Shown one piece after another: positions 7,430-13,771 of a stretch of DNA of 14,024 bases (position 1 is its first letter; each line of letters begins with the position of its first letter). A program made the translations under genes and the position numbers. The notes beneath the pieces were generated by a model, which was not told the DNA's origin, searched no databases, and was given only the letters and a program-made list of their open reading frames with translations. The stretch is from Planctomycetota bacterium (GTDB taxonomy: Bacteria > Planctomycetota > Planctomycetia > Pirellulales > Lacipirellulaceae): positions 1 through 14,024 of the forward strand of contig JAKEGR010000068.1 in the NCBI GenBank assembly GCA_022615465.1, written 5' to 3'.

Positions 7430-8053
7430 ATGAGCGCGGAAACTGAAAATTCCGATAAAGCCCTATTAAATTTCATACGGCGAGAAAGAGCCGTCACCAT
7501 CTCGGCGATGATTGCCGAGATGGGCGTCACTGCCACGGCCGTGCGGCATCGGCTTTCGCGGGTCATGGCCGATGGACTTGTGGAACGTCGTACCGAGCGC
7601 CTCTCACGAGGCCGCCCGAACCACCGCTACTCCCTCACGGAGAAGGGGCAGCAAGCTGCCGGAACGAATTTCCATGACATGGCGATTGTTCTTTGGGAAG
7701 AGATCAATTCAGTTGAAGATCCGCTTATCCAGCGCGGCCTGTTGAAGCGGATATCCGATCGGCTTGTTGCCCGGTATCGCGATGAAATCGCCGGTGATTC
7801 GCTCGAGGAGCGGATGTCGTCATTGGCACGACTTATGGGAGAACGAGAGATTTCCTACGAAGTCGGAGTCAGGGGTGACCTGCCGGTGCTTTCGGCGTTG
7901 TCATGCCCCTACCCGGATTTGGCAAGTCGCGATCGGGGCGTCTGCGCTGTTGAAAAGTTGATGCTATCGGAGATGTTGGGTGGTAACGTACGATTGAGCG
8001 AATGTCGGCTGGACGGCGCCGCTTGCTGCACCTTCACACCGAGTACCTCCTAG
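7430..8053 (+). CDS. sufR: SufR-like iron-sulphur-sensing transcriptional regulator
   Basis: A 207-residue regulator. Residues ~10-70 are a winged helix-turn-helix of the ArsR/MarR-like kind, with recognition segment TATAVRHRLSRVMADGLV (34-51) and a wing ending in GRPNHRYSLTEKG. Dimerisation helices follow. The C-terminal third has the cysteine set seen in SufR proteins: Cys159 in SCPYPDL, Cys172 in GVCAVEK, Cys192 in SECRLDG and Cys199-Cys200 in AACCTF. In known SufR proteins such cysteines hold an Fe-S cluster, and the holo-form represses the suf operon. The gene heads the suf cluster, which fits. I chose the ATG at 7430, with a purine-rich GAGAGA 9 bases upstream, over an in-frame TTG at 7409. 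The double Cys at the end leaves it unclear which one is a ligand. Confidence 0.88.
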   Translation: MSAETENSDKALLNFIRRERAVTISAMIAEMGVTATAVRHRLSRVMADGLVERRTERLSRGRPNHRYSLTEKGQQAAGTNFHDMAIVLWEEINSVEDPLIQRGLLKRISDRLVARYRDEIAGDSLEERMSSLARLMGEREISYEVGVRGDLPVLSALSCPYPDLASRDRGVCAVEKLMLSEMLGGNVRLSECRLDGAACCTFTPSTS

Positions 8054-8073
8054 AAGAAAGCGACAGTTTGCAG

Positions 8074-8093
8074 GTCAGGTTGTGCAGCCTGAC
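8074..8093. repeat. Inverted repeat with flanking direct repeats upstream of nuoB
   Basis: GTCAGG (8074-8079) and CCTGAC (8088-8093) form a perfect 6-bp inverted repeat with an 8-base loop. The octamer GACAGTTT also occurs twice (8062-8069 and 8091-8098), overlapping the right arm. It lies in the 104-bp gap between sufR and nuoB and could be an operator, an RNA hairpin or part of a dispersed intergenic repeat. Confidence 0.4.
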
Positions 8094-8116
8094 AGTTTAG
8101 TGGGCAACGGTTTTGT

Positions 8117-8132
8117 CAGCCTCGAAAGGCTG
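8117..8132. repeat. CGAA-loop hairpin just before nuoB
   Basis: CAGCCT (8117-8122), loop CGAA, AGGCTG (8127-8132) is a perfect 6-bp stem-loop ending 25 bases before the nuoB ATG. Sequences of the form cagcct-loop-aggctg are, as I recall, a frequent dispersed palindrome in Pirellulales genomes; this needs a genome search. If nuoB started at the in-frame TTG at 8113 the hairpin would be inside the gene, which argues for the ATG at 8158. Confidence 0.5.
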
Positions 8133-8157
8133 GCCTATAACAGGGCGATCACAATTC

Positions 8158-8766
8158 ATGACTCAACCATGGATCGAAGGGCGGTTTGAGGAAAACGTTA
8201 TTACGACGACCGTCGAGCAGGCGATGAACTGGGCACGGCAATCGAGCGTTTGGCCGCTGACGTTTGGTTTGGCCTGTTGTGCCATCGAAATGATGGCCGC
8301 CGGTGCCAGCCGGTTTGATATGGATCGCTTCGGCGCCGGGGCGTTTCGGGCTACGCCGCGGCAGGCCGATCTGATGATCGTCGCCGGCACGGTCACGTAC
8401 AAGATGGCCAGCCGCGTGCGGCGACTTTACAACATGATGCCCGATCCGAAATTTGTGATCGCAATGGGGGCTTGCACGGTCGGCGGCGGGCCCTATTTCA
8501 AGTATGGCTACCACGTCGTCAAAGGCGTCGACCTGGTCGTGCCGGTCGACGTGTACGTGCCTGGTTGCCCACCGCGGCCCGAGGCCCTGCTCGAAGGTCT
8601 CATGCGAATTCAAGACAAGATCAAAGGACATAAAATTGCCCGACAACACGGTGCGGCAATTGGCGTCAAGCTCGACGACGAACTGCCCGTGCCCCACCAC
8701 TCGGGCTACGTCTCCGCTCCGGCGGATCGTGAGCCGCTGCAAGATCACCAGAAGATAACCGTTTAG
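8158..8766 (+). CDS. nuoB: NADH-quinone oxidoreductase subunit B (NuoB-like), stand-alone
   Basis: A 202-residue protein closely matching complex I subunit B, which carries the last Fe-S cluster (N2) next to the quinone site. The four N2 ligands are present: adjacent Cys40-Cys41 in [11 protein letters not shown], Cys106 in MGACTVGGG, and Cys137 in [14 protein letters not shown]. Other family blocks are [20 protein letters not shown] (51-70) and [13 protein letters not shown]. The start at ATG 8158 gives the expected N-terminus; an upstream in-frame TTG adds 15 unconserved residues. Unusually, no nuoA, nuoC or nuoD is adjacent: the gene lies between sufR and sufC, all on the same strand. It may be the only nuoB of the genome, displaced, or a paralogue serving another complex such as a hydrogenase-like enzyme. 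The C-terminal tail, about 30 residues beyond the core, is polar. Its cluster dependence makes co-regulation with Fe-S assembly plausible, but that is inference. Confidence 0.93.
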   Translation: MTQPWIEGRFEENVITTTVEQAMNWARQSSVWPLTFGLACCAIEMMAAGASRFDMDRFGAGAFRATPRQADLMIVAGTVTYKMASRVRRLYNMMPDPKFVIAMGACTVGGGPYFKYGYHVVKGVDLVVPVDVYVPGCPPRPEALLEGLMRIQDKIKGHKIARQHGAAIGVKLDDELPVPHHSGYVSAPADREPLQDHQKITV

Positions 8767-8857
8767 GGCAACGCCACGCTGAAACGCGGCTATTTGTTTC
8801 GGCAACTTTTTTTCTGCCGATTGCAAACTACTTACCACTCGCAACGAGACGTTTTCA

Positions 8858-9688
8858 ATGACCGAGACGCTGAAGATTTCAAATTTGCACGTTGCCGTTG
8901 AAGGCAAGCCAATCCTCAGTGGGGTGAATTTGACCATTCATCGGGGGGAAGTGCATGCGCTCATGGGGCCGAACGGTTCCGGCAAGAGCACGCTCGCGGG
9001 GGCGATCATGGGCCATCCGAAGCTCGAAATCACCGAGGGTACGATTGAGCTCGACGGCCGGAGTATTCTGGAGTGGGACACTTCGGAGCGGGCCAGGGCC
9101 GGCGTTTTCATGGCCTTTCAGCGGCCGATGGCGATCCCCGGCGTGAAGATGGCCGATTTCCTGCGTCATGCGACGACCAATGTGCGTTATCCAAGTCGCA
9201 AGGAAGGCGAGCAACTGATTCCGATGCGTGAGTTCCGGAAGGAGCTGCGCGAGAAGATGGCCCAGTTACGGATGGATGAGGAGTTTGCCCGCCGATATGT
9301 CAACGACGGCTTCTCAGGTGGTGAGATGAAGCGGGCCGAAATTCTGCAAATGGCGATGCTGCGACCGAAGTTCGCCGTTTTGGACGAGACGGACAGCGGC
9401 CTGGATGTGGACGCCGTGAAACTGGCCAGCCAAAGCATTGCCGAGATTGGTGGTGCGGAGATGGGCATCCTGATCATCACGCACCACGACCGATTGCTCG
9501 AACACAACGTCCCGGATTTCACGCACGTCATGCTCGGTGGCCGAATCGTCGAAACGGGTGGTGTCGAATTGGCACGCGAACTGTACACCGAAGGCTATGA
9601 CCAGGTGCGGGCAAGACACCCGGAAGATGCAGCGATCGAAAAGGAAATGACCTCGATTGAAAAGAAAGTCGCCAGCGGCGCGGCATAA
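8858..9688 (+). CDS. sufC: Fe-S cluster assembly ATPase SufC
   Basis: A 276-residue ABC-type ATPase, soluble, that pairs with SufB and SufD and drives conformational change of the SufBCD scaffold. Landmarks: Walker A GPNGSGKST (37-45), Q-loop Gln88 in FMAFQRP, ABC signature FSGGEMKR (152-159), Walker B FAVLDE (172-177) followed by the SufC-typical TDSGLDVDAVK, and H-loop His209 in ITHHDRLL. LYTEGYDQV near residue 242 corresponds to the usual SufC C-terminal ending; about 25 further residues, Glu/Lys-rich, form a short extension. The start ATG at 8858 agrees with the family N-terminus, and no clear Shine-Dalgarno site precedes it. The order sufC-sufB-sufD is one of the standard ones outside enterobacteria. 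Confidence 0.97.
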   Translation: MTETLKISNLHVAVEGKPILSGVNLTIHRGEVHALMGPNGSGKSTLAGAIMGHPKLEITEGTIELDGRSILEWDTSERARAGVFMAFQRPMAIPGVKMADFLRHATTNVRYPSRKEGEQLIPMREFRKELREKMAQLRMDEEFARRYVNDGFSGGEMKRAEILQMAMLRPKFAVLDETDSGLDVDAVKLASQSIAEIGGAEMGILIITHHDRLLEHNVPDFTHVMLGGRIVETGGVELARELYTEGYDQVRARHPEDAAIEKEMTSIEKKVASGAA

Positions 9689-9734
9689 GTAGCCCTTGTT
9701 CCCACGCTCCGCGTCGACGGCCACTGAGAAGAAT

Positions 9735-9779
9735 CACAATTTAGAAAGTGCAGTCGCCGCAGAGCGGCGGAGAATTGTG
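9735..9779. repeat. Nested palindrome in the sufC-sufB gap
   Basis: An outer inverted repeat CACAATT (9735-9741) / AATTGTG (9773-9779) encloses a perfect inner stem CGCCGC (9755-9760), loop AGA, GCGGCG (9764-9769). Read as RNA this would be a long two-part hairpin. It fills the middle of the 129-bp gap before sufB, with no T run, so it does not look like a classical terminator. Confidence 0.6.
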
Positions 9780-9801
9780 TTCCCACGCAGAGCGTGGAAA
9801 C
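9779..9801. repeat. Second hairpin with the same AGA loop, before sufB
   Basis: GTTCCCACGC (9779-9788), loop AGA, GCGTGGAAAC (9792-9801) pairs over ten positions with one mismatch. A related half, TTCCCACGCTCCGCGT, occurs at about 9700-9715 without a matching right arm. The shared AGA loop with the preceding palindrome suggests related repeat units. As I recall, the gttcccacgc/gcgtgggaac palindrome recurs in planctomycete genomes; this was not checked. Confidence 0.55.
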
Positions 9802-9817
9802 TAGATAGGATATTATC

Positions 9818-11239
9818 ATGGCCACCGATTTACAAACGATGCCGCTCGATAGCCAGGACGTGCTGGGCGAAATCAATAAGTACAATTTCGTTACCGAAAC
9901 GCATGGCATCTTCAAAGCTCGCAAGGGGCTCAACGAGCACATCGTCTCTGAGATTTCGGAAATGAAGCGCGAGCCGGCGTGGATGCGCGATTTCCGGCTC
10001 AATGCGCTCAAGGTGTTCGAGTCGAAGCCGATGCCGCGCTGGGGTGGGGCGATCAACATCGATTTTCAGGACATCTATTACTACTTGAAGCCCACCACGC
10101 ACCAGGGCAAGACTTGGGATGACGTGCCGCAGGAGATCAAGGAAACGTTTGACAAGCTCGGCATTCCGGAGGCAGAGAAGAAATTTCTTGCCGGCGTAAA
10201 AGCCCAGTTCGAAAGCGAAGTTGTTTATGGATCGCTGAGCGAAGACCTTGCCAAGAAGGGCGTCATTTTTACTGACACCGACACGGCCGTCCGTGAGCAC
10301 GGCGATCTGGTGCGCGAATACATCGGCACGATCATTCCGCCGGAGGACAATAAGTTCGCGGCCCTGAACTCGGCCGTTTGGTCGGGTGGGTCGTTCATCT
10401 ATGTCCCGAAGGGCGTGAAGATCGAGTTTCCCTTGCAAGCCTATTTTCGGATCAACGCGGAGCGGATGGGCCAATTCGAGCGGACTTTCATTATCGTCGA
10501 CGAAGGGGCCGAAGTGCATTACGTCGAGGGCTGCACGGCCCCAATGTACTCAAGCGAAAGCCTTCACTCGGCCGTAGTCGAAATCATCGTCCGCCGCGGC
10601 GCCCGTTGTCGCTACACCACGATCCAAAACTGGGCCAATAACATTTACAACCTGGTCACCAAGCGGGCGGTCGCTTACGGCGACTCCTTAATGGAGTGGA
10701 TCGACGGAAATCTGGGGAGCCGGCTGACCATGAAGTACCCAGCCGTCTACATGATGGAGCCGGGGGCGCGGGGCGAAATCCTGTCGATCGCGTTTGCCTC
10801 GAAGGGCCAGCACCAGGACGCGGGAGCCAAGGTCGTGCATTGTGCGCCGCACACCAAGAGCCGAATTATCAGCAAGAGCATCAGCAAGAACGGCGGCCGC
10901 AGCAGCTACCGCGGTCTCTGCAAGGTGCAGGACGGCGCAGTTGGTTCGAAGAGCAGCGTGGTTTGCGACGCCTTGATCCTGGATCCACGCAGCCGCAGTG
11001 ATACCTATCCTTATATCGAAGTCGAAGAACAGGATGTTCAAGTCGAGCACGAGGCAAGTGTCTCGCGAATCGGCGAGGAGCAGCTTTTCTATTTGAAAAG
11101 CCGTGGACTCACCGAGGCGGAAGCCAGCTCGATGATTGTCAGCGGCTTCATCGAGCCGCTGGTGAAAGAGCTGCCAATGGAATATGCCGTCGAGATGAAT
11201 CGGCTCATTGAGTTGCAAATGGAAGGCAGCGTGGGGTAA
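9818..11239 (+). CDS. sufB: Fe-S cluster scaffold protein SufB
   Basis: A 473-residue SufB, the scaffold subunit of the SufBCD complex on which nascent clusters are assembled. The N-terminal helical region (to ~residue 170) includes [21 protein letters not shown] core beta-helix follows with [20 protein letters not shown] (184-203), VEGCTAP (236-242) and [16 protein letters not shown] near the C-terminus. Functionally important positions are visible: Cys383 in [11 protein letters not shown], and the Glu of [10 protein letters not shown] (Glu412) 29 residues later. This is the same spacing as the E. coli SufB pair Cys405/Glu434. The length is usual for the type. The start at ATG 9818 follows directly on two hairpin repeats, and there is no strong Shine-Dalgarno site. 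It is followed by sufD after 120 bp. Confidence 0.97.
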   Translation: MATDLQTMPLDSQDVLGEINKYNFVTETHGIFKARKGLNEHIVSEISEMKREPAWMRDFRLNALKVFESKPMPRWGGAINIDFQDIYYYLKPTTHQGKTWDDVPQEIKETFDKLGIPEAEKKFLAGVKAQFESEVVYGSLSEDLAKKGVIFTDTDTAVREHGDLVREYIGTIIPPEDNKFAALNSAVWSGGSFIYVPKGVKIEFPLQAYFRINAERMGQFERTFIIVDEGAEVHYVEGCTAPMYSSESLHSAVVEIIVRRGARCRYTTIQNWANNIYNLVTKRAVAYGDSLMEWIDGNLGSRLTMKYPAVYMMEPGARGEILSIAFASKGQHQDAGAKVVHCAPHTKSRIISKSISKNGGRSSYRGLCKVQDGAVGSKSSVVCDALILDPRSRSDTYPYIEVEEQDVQVEHEASVSRIGEEQLFYLKSRGLTEAEASSMIVSGFIEPLVKELPMEYAVEMNRLIELQMEGSVG

Positions 11240-11291
11240 CAGTTCGTTGAAGAAGTGCTTCGTTAGCGAGTTGTTGAGATTCGTTGCAGAA

Positions 11292-11304
11292 CCGGCGGTG
11301 CCGG
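11292..11304. repeat. Short GC hairpin in the sufB-sufD gap
   Basis: CCGGC (11292-11296), loop GGT, GCCGG (11300-11304) is a perfect 5-bp stem in the 120-bp gap between sufB and sufD. It has no T run. It might shape the mRNA between the two scaffold genes or be a repeat fragment. Confidence 0.35.
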
Positions 11305-11350
11305 GCTGGATGTTCCCCGTCGATGAATTGTTTGAATGAAGAGGTCGATT

Positions 11351-11355
11351 AGGAG
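11351..11355 (+). promoter_or_regulatory. Shine-Dalgarno site fixing the sufD start
   Basis: AGGAG ends four bases before the ATG at 11360. An earlier in-frame ATG at 11336 adds eight residues that are not SufD-like and would place the ribosome site inside the gene. Confidence 0.55.
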
Positions 11356-11359
11356 TCAA

Positions 11360-12700
11360 ATGTCCACTGCGATTGCTTCGACGGGATTCTCGCAAGAGGC
11401 GTTCGACGCCTTTCTCACCACGCGCGATGAGCCGGGATGGCTCATTGACATGCGCCGCAATGCTTGGCGCCGGTTCGAGGAACTGCCGATGCCTTCGGTT
11501 CGCGACGAAGAATGGATGCGCACCGATATTCGACTCTTCAAGCTGGACCGTTTTGGCTTGCCGCATTCATCGCCGCTTGATGCGAGTCCGGCCCATGCGA
11601 CCGAGCCGCACGGCGTCCTGGCTGCCGGCGTTGAGGTTGGCGGCCGATCCACGACCCTCGATGGCCGCCTCGTCGTGGGTGAATTGGCCACGAAATGGGC
11701 AAAGCAAGGGGTGCTGTTTGGCAGCCTCGATCGCATGGCGGCCGAGCATGGCGATCTGCTTCGGCCCTATTTCCAGCGTCACGTTGTCGATCCATTCCGA
11801 GACAAGTTCTCTGCCTTGAATGCCGCTGGCTGGAGTGGCGGTACGTTGCTTTATGTACCCAAGGGGGTGCGTATCGAAGATCCATTTCACTCGCTTTCCG
11901 TCCTCGGCGACGGCGGCATCGACTTCGGCAAAATCCTGGTGATCCTTGATCGGGACGCCGAGGCCACAGTGCTTACCGAGGTAGCCAGCCTGTCGGCTAA
12001 CGGCGGCGGCCTCCACTGTGGCTCGATGGAGTTGATCGTGGAGCGGGGGGCCGGGCTTCGTTATGTCAGCCTGCAGAATTGGGGCGACGAAGTGTGGCAC
12101 TTCGCCCACCAAAAGGCCCACGTTGCAAGTGAGGGACGGTTGCAGTGGACGATCGGCGCGCTTGGCAGCCGTCTGTCCAAAGTGAATCAACACATCGCCA
12201 TGACTGGTCCCGATGCGGAAGTGCAGGTCAATGGCGTGATGTTCACCGAAGGTCGGCAGCACCTCTCATACAATACCCATCAGCATCACCAGGCGGCTTA
12301 TTGCAAGAGCGACCTGTTGTACAAGGCTGCGCTGCAGGACCATTCTCGGACCGTGTGGCGAGGGATGATTAAGGTCGAAAAGGACGCGCAACGGACAGAC
12401 GCCTACCAGCGCAACGACAATCTGATGCTCTCGCGCGACGCCCGCGCTGATTCGATTCCCGGCCTGGAAATCGAGGCCGACGACGTTCGATGTACGCACG
12501 GCAGCACATCGGGCCGCGTCGACGAACAGCAGTTATTCTACGCGATGACGCGCGGCTATTCGCGACGCGAGGCAGTGCGAATGATCGTTACGGGCTTCTT
12601 CCAGCAGGTGTTCGATCGCATCACGATTGAGGGGGTTCGGAACGCCCTCAGCGAGGCGATCGGTCGTCGCGTGCGCGACATCAAGGAAGCGGTGGCGTGA
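11360..12700 (+). CDS. sufD: Fe-S cluster assembly protein SufD
   Basis: From ATG 11360 the protein has 446 residues and is a paralogue of SufB that completes the SufBC2D scaffold. N-terminal helices contain WLIDMRRNAWRRFEELPMP (27-45), a typical SufD opening. The beta-helix core has NAAGWSGGTLLYVPKGVRIE (154-173), LQNWG (238-242) and QHLSYNTHQHHQA (300-312). The functional His of SufD is present as His380 in CTHGSTSGRVDEQQLFY, equivalent to E. coli His360 near the cluster-forming interface. The C-terminal MIVTGFFQQVFDRI block is as expected. Its stop overlaps the GTG start of the next small membrane protein as GTGA. Confidence 0.96.
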   Translation: MSTAIASTGFSQEAFDAFLTTRDEPGWLIDMRRNAWRRFEELPMPSVRDEEWMRTDIRLFKLDRFGLPHSSPLDASPAHATEPHGVLAAGVEVGGRSTTLDGRLVVGELATKWAKQGVLFGSLDRMAAEHGDLLRPYFQRHVVDPFRDKFSALNAAGWSGGTLLYVPKGVRIEDPFHSLSVLGDGGIDFGKILVILDRDAEATVLTEVASLSANGGGLHCGSMELIVERGAGLRYVSLQNWGDEVWHFAHQKAHVASEGRLQWTIGALGSRLSKVNQHIAMTGPDAEVQVNGVMFTEGRQHLSYNTHQHHQAAYCKSDLLYKAALQDHSRTVWRGMIKVEKDAQRTDAYQRNDNLMLSRDARADSIPGLEIEADDVRCTHGSTSGRVDEQQLFYAMTRGYSRREAVRMIVTGFFQQVFDRITIEGVRNALSEAIGRRVRDIKEAVA

Positions 12701-12930
12701 CTCCGATTGAAATTGCTGCCAATCTCGCCCGGCCGATTGGTTTGTTGGTTGTCCTGCCAGGCTTGTGGTTCGTGGCGGGTGGCTTGCGAGTCGTTGTTTC
12801 CAGGCGGATTGACGAGCAGCGGCGTTCGACGAAATCGCTGAAAATCGGGCTGCCGTTGTTGGCGACCGGCTTGCTCCTGCTGTTCGGCGGTACGTGGCTG
12901 GCAAACTGGGCTTGGGAATTCCTTGGGTGA
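12697..12930 (+). CDS. Small two-span membrane protein in the suf operon, unknown function
   Basis: A 77-residue protein opening with GTG at 12697, overlapping the sufD stop by four bases. It has two hydrophobic segments: residues ~14-34 (GLLVVLPGLWFVAGGLRVVV) and ~49-72 (KIGLPLLATGLLLLFGGTWL). They are joined by a basic, polar loop (SRRIDEQRRSTKSLK) that by the positive-inside rule should face the cytoplasm. No cysteines or other metal ligands are seen. The overlap with sufD and the same-strand Rieske gene 55 bp later indicate expression with the suf genes. I do not recognise the family. It may anchor the scaffold or the Rieske protein to the membrane, but nothing in the sequence shows this. 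Confidence 0.72.
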   Translation: MTPIEIAANLARPIGLLVVLPGLWFVAGGLRVVVSRRIDEQRRSTKSLKIGLPLLATGLLLLFGGTWLANWAWEFLG

Positions 12931-12985
12931 ATGGAACCGCTGTTTCCTCACAACGAACAAATCCTGCCCGCGACAAACACAAGAA

Positions 12986-13309
12986 ATGTCCGATTTCATT
13001 CCCGTTGCCAGAACGTCCGATATCCCCGACCCAGGGTCGCTGCTCGTCGAGGTGGGAGAACGGTTGGTCGTGCTCCTTCACGCGGCGGGCCACTTCTACG
13101 CGCTCGATGACGTCTGCACGCACGACGGCGGGCCACTGAGCGAGGGGCCGGTCGACTCGGCCGCGGGCACGATCGCCTGCCCCCGTCATGGAGCGAAGTT
13201 CGACCTTCGCTCCGGCGCGGCCCTCACCATGCCCGCCACGCAACCGACGAAATCCCACGTCGTGAAAGTCGACGGCGAGCAACTGTTCGTGCGTCTGAGT
13301 GACGGTTAG
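12986..13309 (+). CDS. Rieske-type [2Fe-2S] ferredoxin
   Basis: A 107-residue soluble Rieske ferredoxin of the kind that serves as an electron carrier or as the ferredoxin subunit of non-haem dioxygenases. Both ligand pairs are present: Cys44/His46 in VCTHDGGPL and Cys65/His68 in CPRHGAKFD, with normal 21-residue spacing. There is no signal sequence or membrane anchor, so it is cytoplasmic. The ATG at 12986 gives the family N-terminus; a GTG- or ATG-initiated longer frame from 12923 is unconserved. Rieske genes directly after sufBCD are seen in several phyla and are thought to support electron supply for cluster assembly, although direct proof is thin. No dioxygenase is nearby, which favours a suf-linked role. 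Confidence 0.93.
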   Translation: MSDFIPVARTSDIPDPGSLLVEVGERLVVLLHAAGHFYALDDVCTHDGGPLSEGPVDSAAGTIACPRHGAKFDLRSGAALTMPATQPTKSHVVKVDGEQLFVRLSDG

Positions 13310-13336
13310 ACAAAGCACCGTATCAGACCGTACAAT
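13307..13336 (+). promoter_or_regulatory. Possible internal promoter before sufT
   Basis: TAGACA (13307-13312) and TACAAT (13331-13336) each match five of six consensus bases with an 18-base spacer, 21 bases before the sufT ATG. The -35 element overlaps the Rieske stop codon. It could give sufT separate expression, but the match may be chance. Confidence 0.33.
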
Positions 13337-13343
13337 TTGATCC

Positions 13344-13348
13344 GGAGG
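13344..13348 (+). promoter_or_regulatory. Shine-Dalgarno site of sufT
   Basis: GGAGG lies 8 bases before the ATG at 13357, one of the strongest ribosome sites in this window, and fixes the sufT start. Confidence 0.65.
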
Positions 13349-13356
13349 TACTTGCC

Positions 13357-13674
13357 ATGCCCATTGCCGAAGACAAAGTCCGCGAAACGCTCAAGAACGT
13401 CGTTGACCCTGAGTTATTTGTCAACATTGTCGACCTGGGCCTCGTCTATGACATCAAGATTGATGAGTCGTCTGACGGCCACTCGAACGTCGCCGTCGAG
13501 ATGACAATGACCAGTCCCGCCTGTCCGGCAGGGCCTCAACTCTTGGCCCAATCGAAGGCTGCGGTGAGCCGGCTCGACGGCGTCGGCGAAGTGGACGTAA
13601 AGCTTGTCATGACACCGCCCTGGACACCGGATCGGATGACCGAAGATGCCCGCGACCAGTTGGGAATCTTCTGA
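13357..13674 (+). CDS. sufT: SufT/MIP18-family (DUF59) Fe-S assembly protein
   Basis: A 105-residue single-domain MIP18/DUF59 protein. The family opening VVDPELFVNIVDLGLVYDI (15-33) is clear, followed by a beta-alpha core with the conserved TSPACPAGP (52-60) holding Cys56, and VKLVMTPPWTPDRMTEDAR near the C-terminus. SufT proteins act in maturation or delivery of Fe-S clusters to target proteins, and in many genomes they sit in suf operons. The final ~10 residues include the family ending DQLGIF. The gene follows the Rieske gene by 47 bp and appears to end the suf locus, since a palindromic repeat follows. It is not the paaD-type protein, because no paa genes are present. Length is normal. 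Confidence 0.94.
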   Translation: MPIAEDKVRETLKNVVDPELFVNIVDLGLVYDIKIDESSDGHSNVAVEMTMTSPACPAGPQLLAQSKAAVSRLDGVGEVDVKLVMTPPWTPDRMTEDARDQLGIF

Positions 13675-13703
13675 GGAATGCACTACGAGTGGCAAGGAGC
13701 GGG

Positions 13704-13766
13704 ATTAGCCGTCAACTCTTAGCCATCAGCCAGCAATCTGAAAGCTGACGGCTAATGGCTGACAGC
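13704..13766. repeat. Palindromic intergenic repeat between sufT and the ATP-grasp gene
   Basis: A perfect 11-bp inverted repeat, ATTAGCCGTCA (13704-13714) and TGACGGCTAAT (13746-13756), is interleaved with further copies of the unit AGCCRTCAGC. AGCCATCAGC (13721-13730) pairs with GCTGACGGCT (13744-13753) with one mismatch, and GGCTGACAGC follows at 13757-13766. It could form alternative hairpins and may act as a boundary or transcript end for the suf locus. This looks like a dispersed Pirellulales intergenic repeat; a genome search is needed to show that. Confidence 0.6.
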
Positions 13767-13771
13767 TTCTT

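Noticed and set aside
8800..8819. CGGCA/TGCCG inverted repeat with a T run in the nuoB-sufC gap, considered as a terminator
   Set aside because: The T run is in the loop, not after the stem, so it does not look like an intrinsic terminator, and the downstream suf genes follow in the same direction.
8149..8937. Minus-strand frame opposite nuoB and the start of sufC
   Set aside because: It overlaps two strongly supported genes and has no recognisable motif.
10688..11566. Minus-strand frame opposite sufB and sufD
   Set aside because: It covers the conserved end of sufB and the start of sufD; the Ala-rich translation has no features of a protein family.
12533..13318. Minus-strand frame opposite the small membrane protein and Rieske gene
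   Set aside because: It is a shadow across three genes; the Rieske ligands and the two-span protein on the plus strand are better supported.
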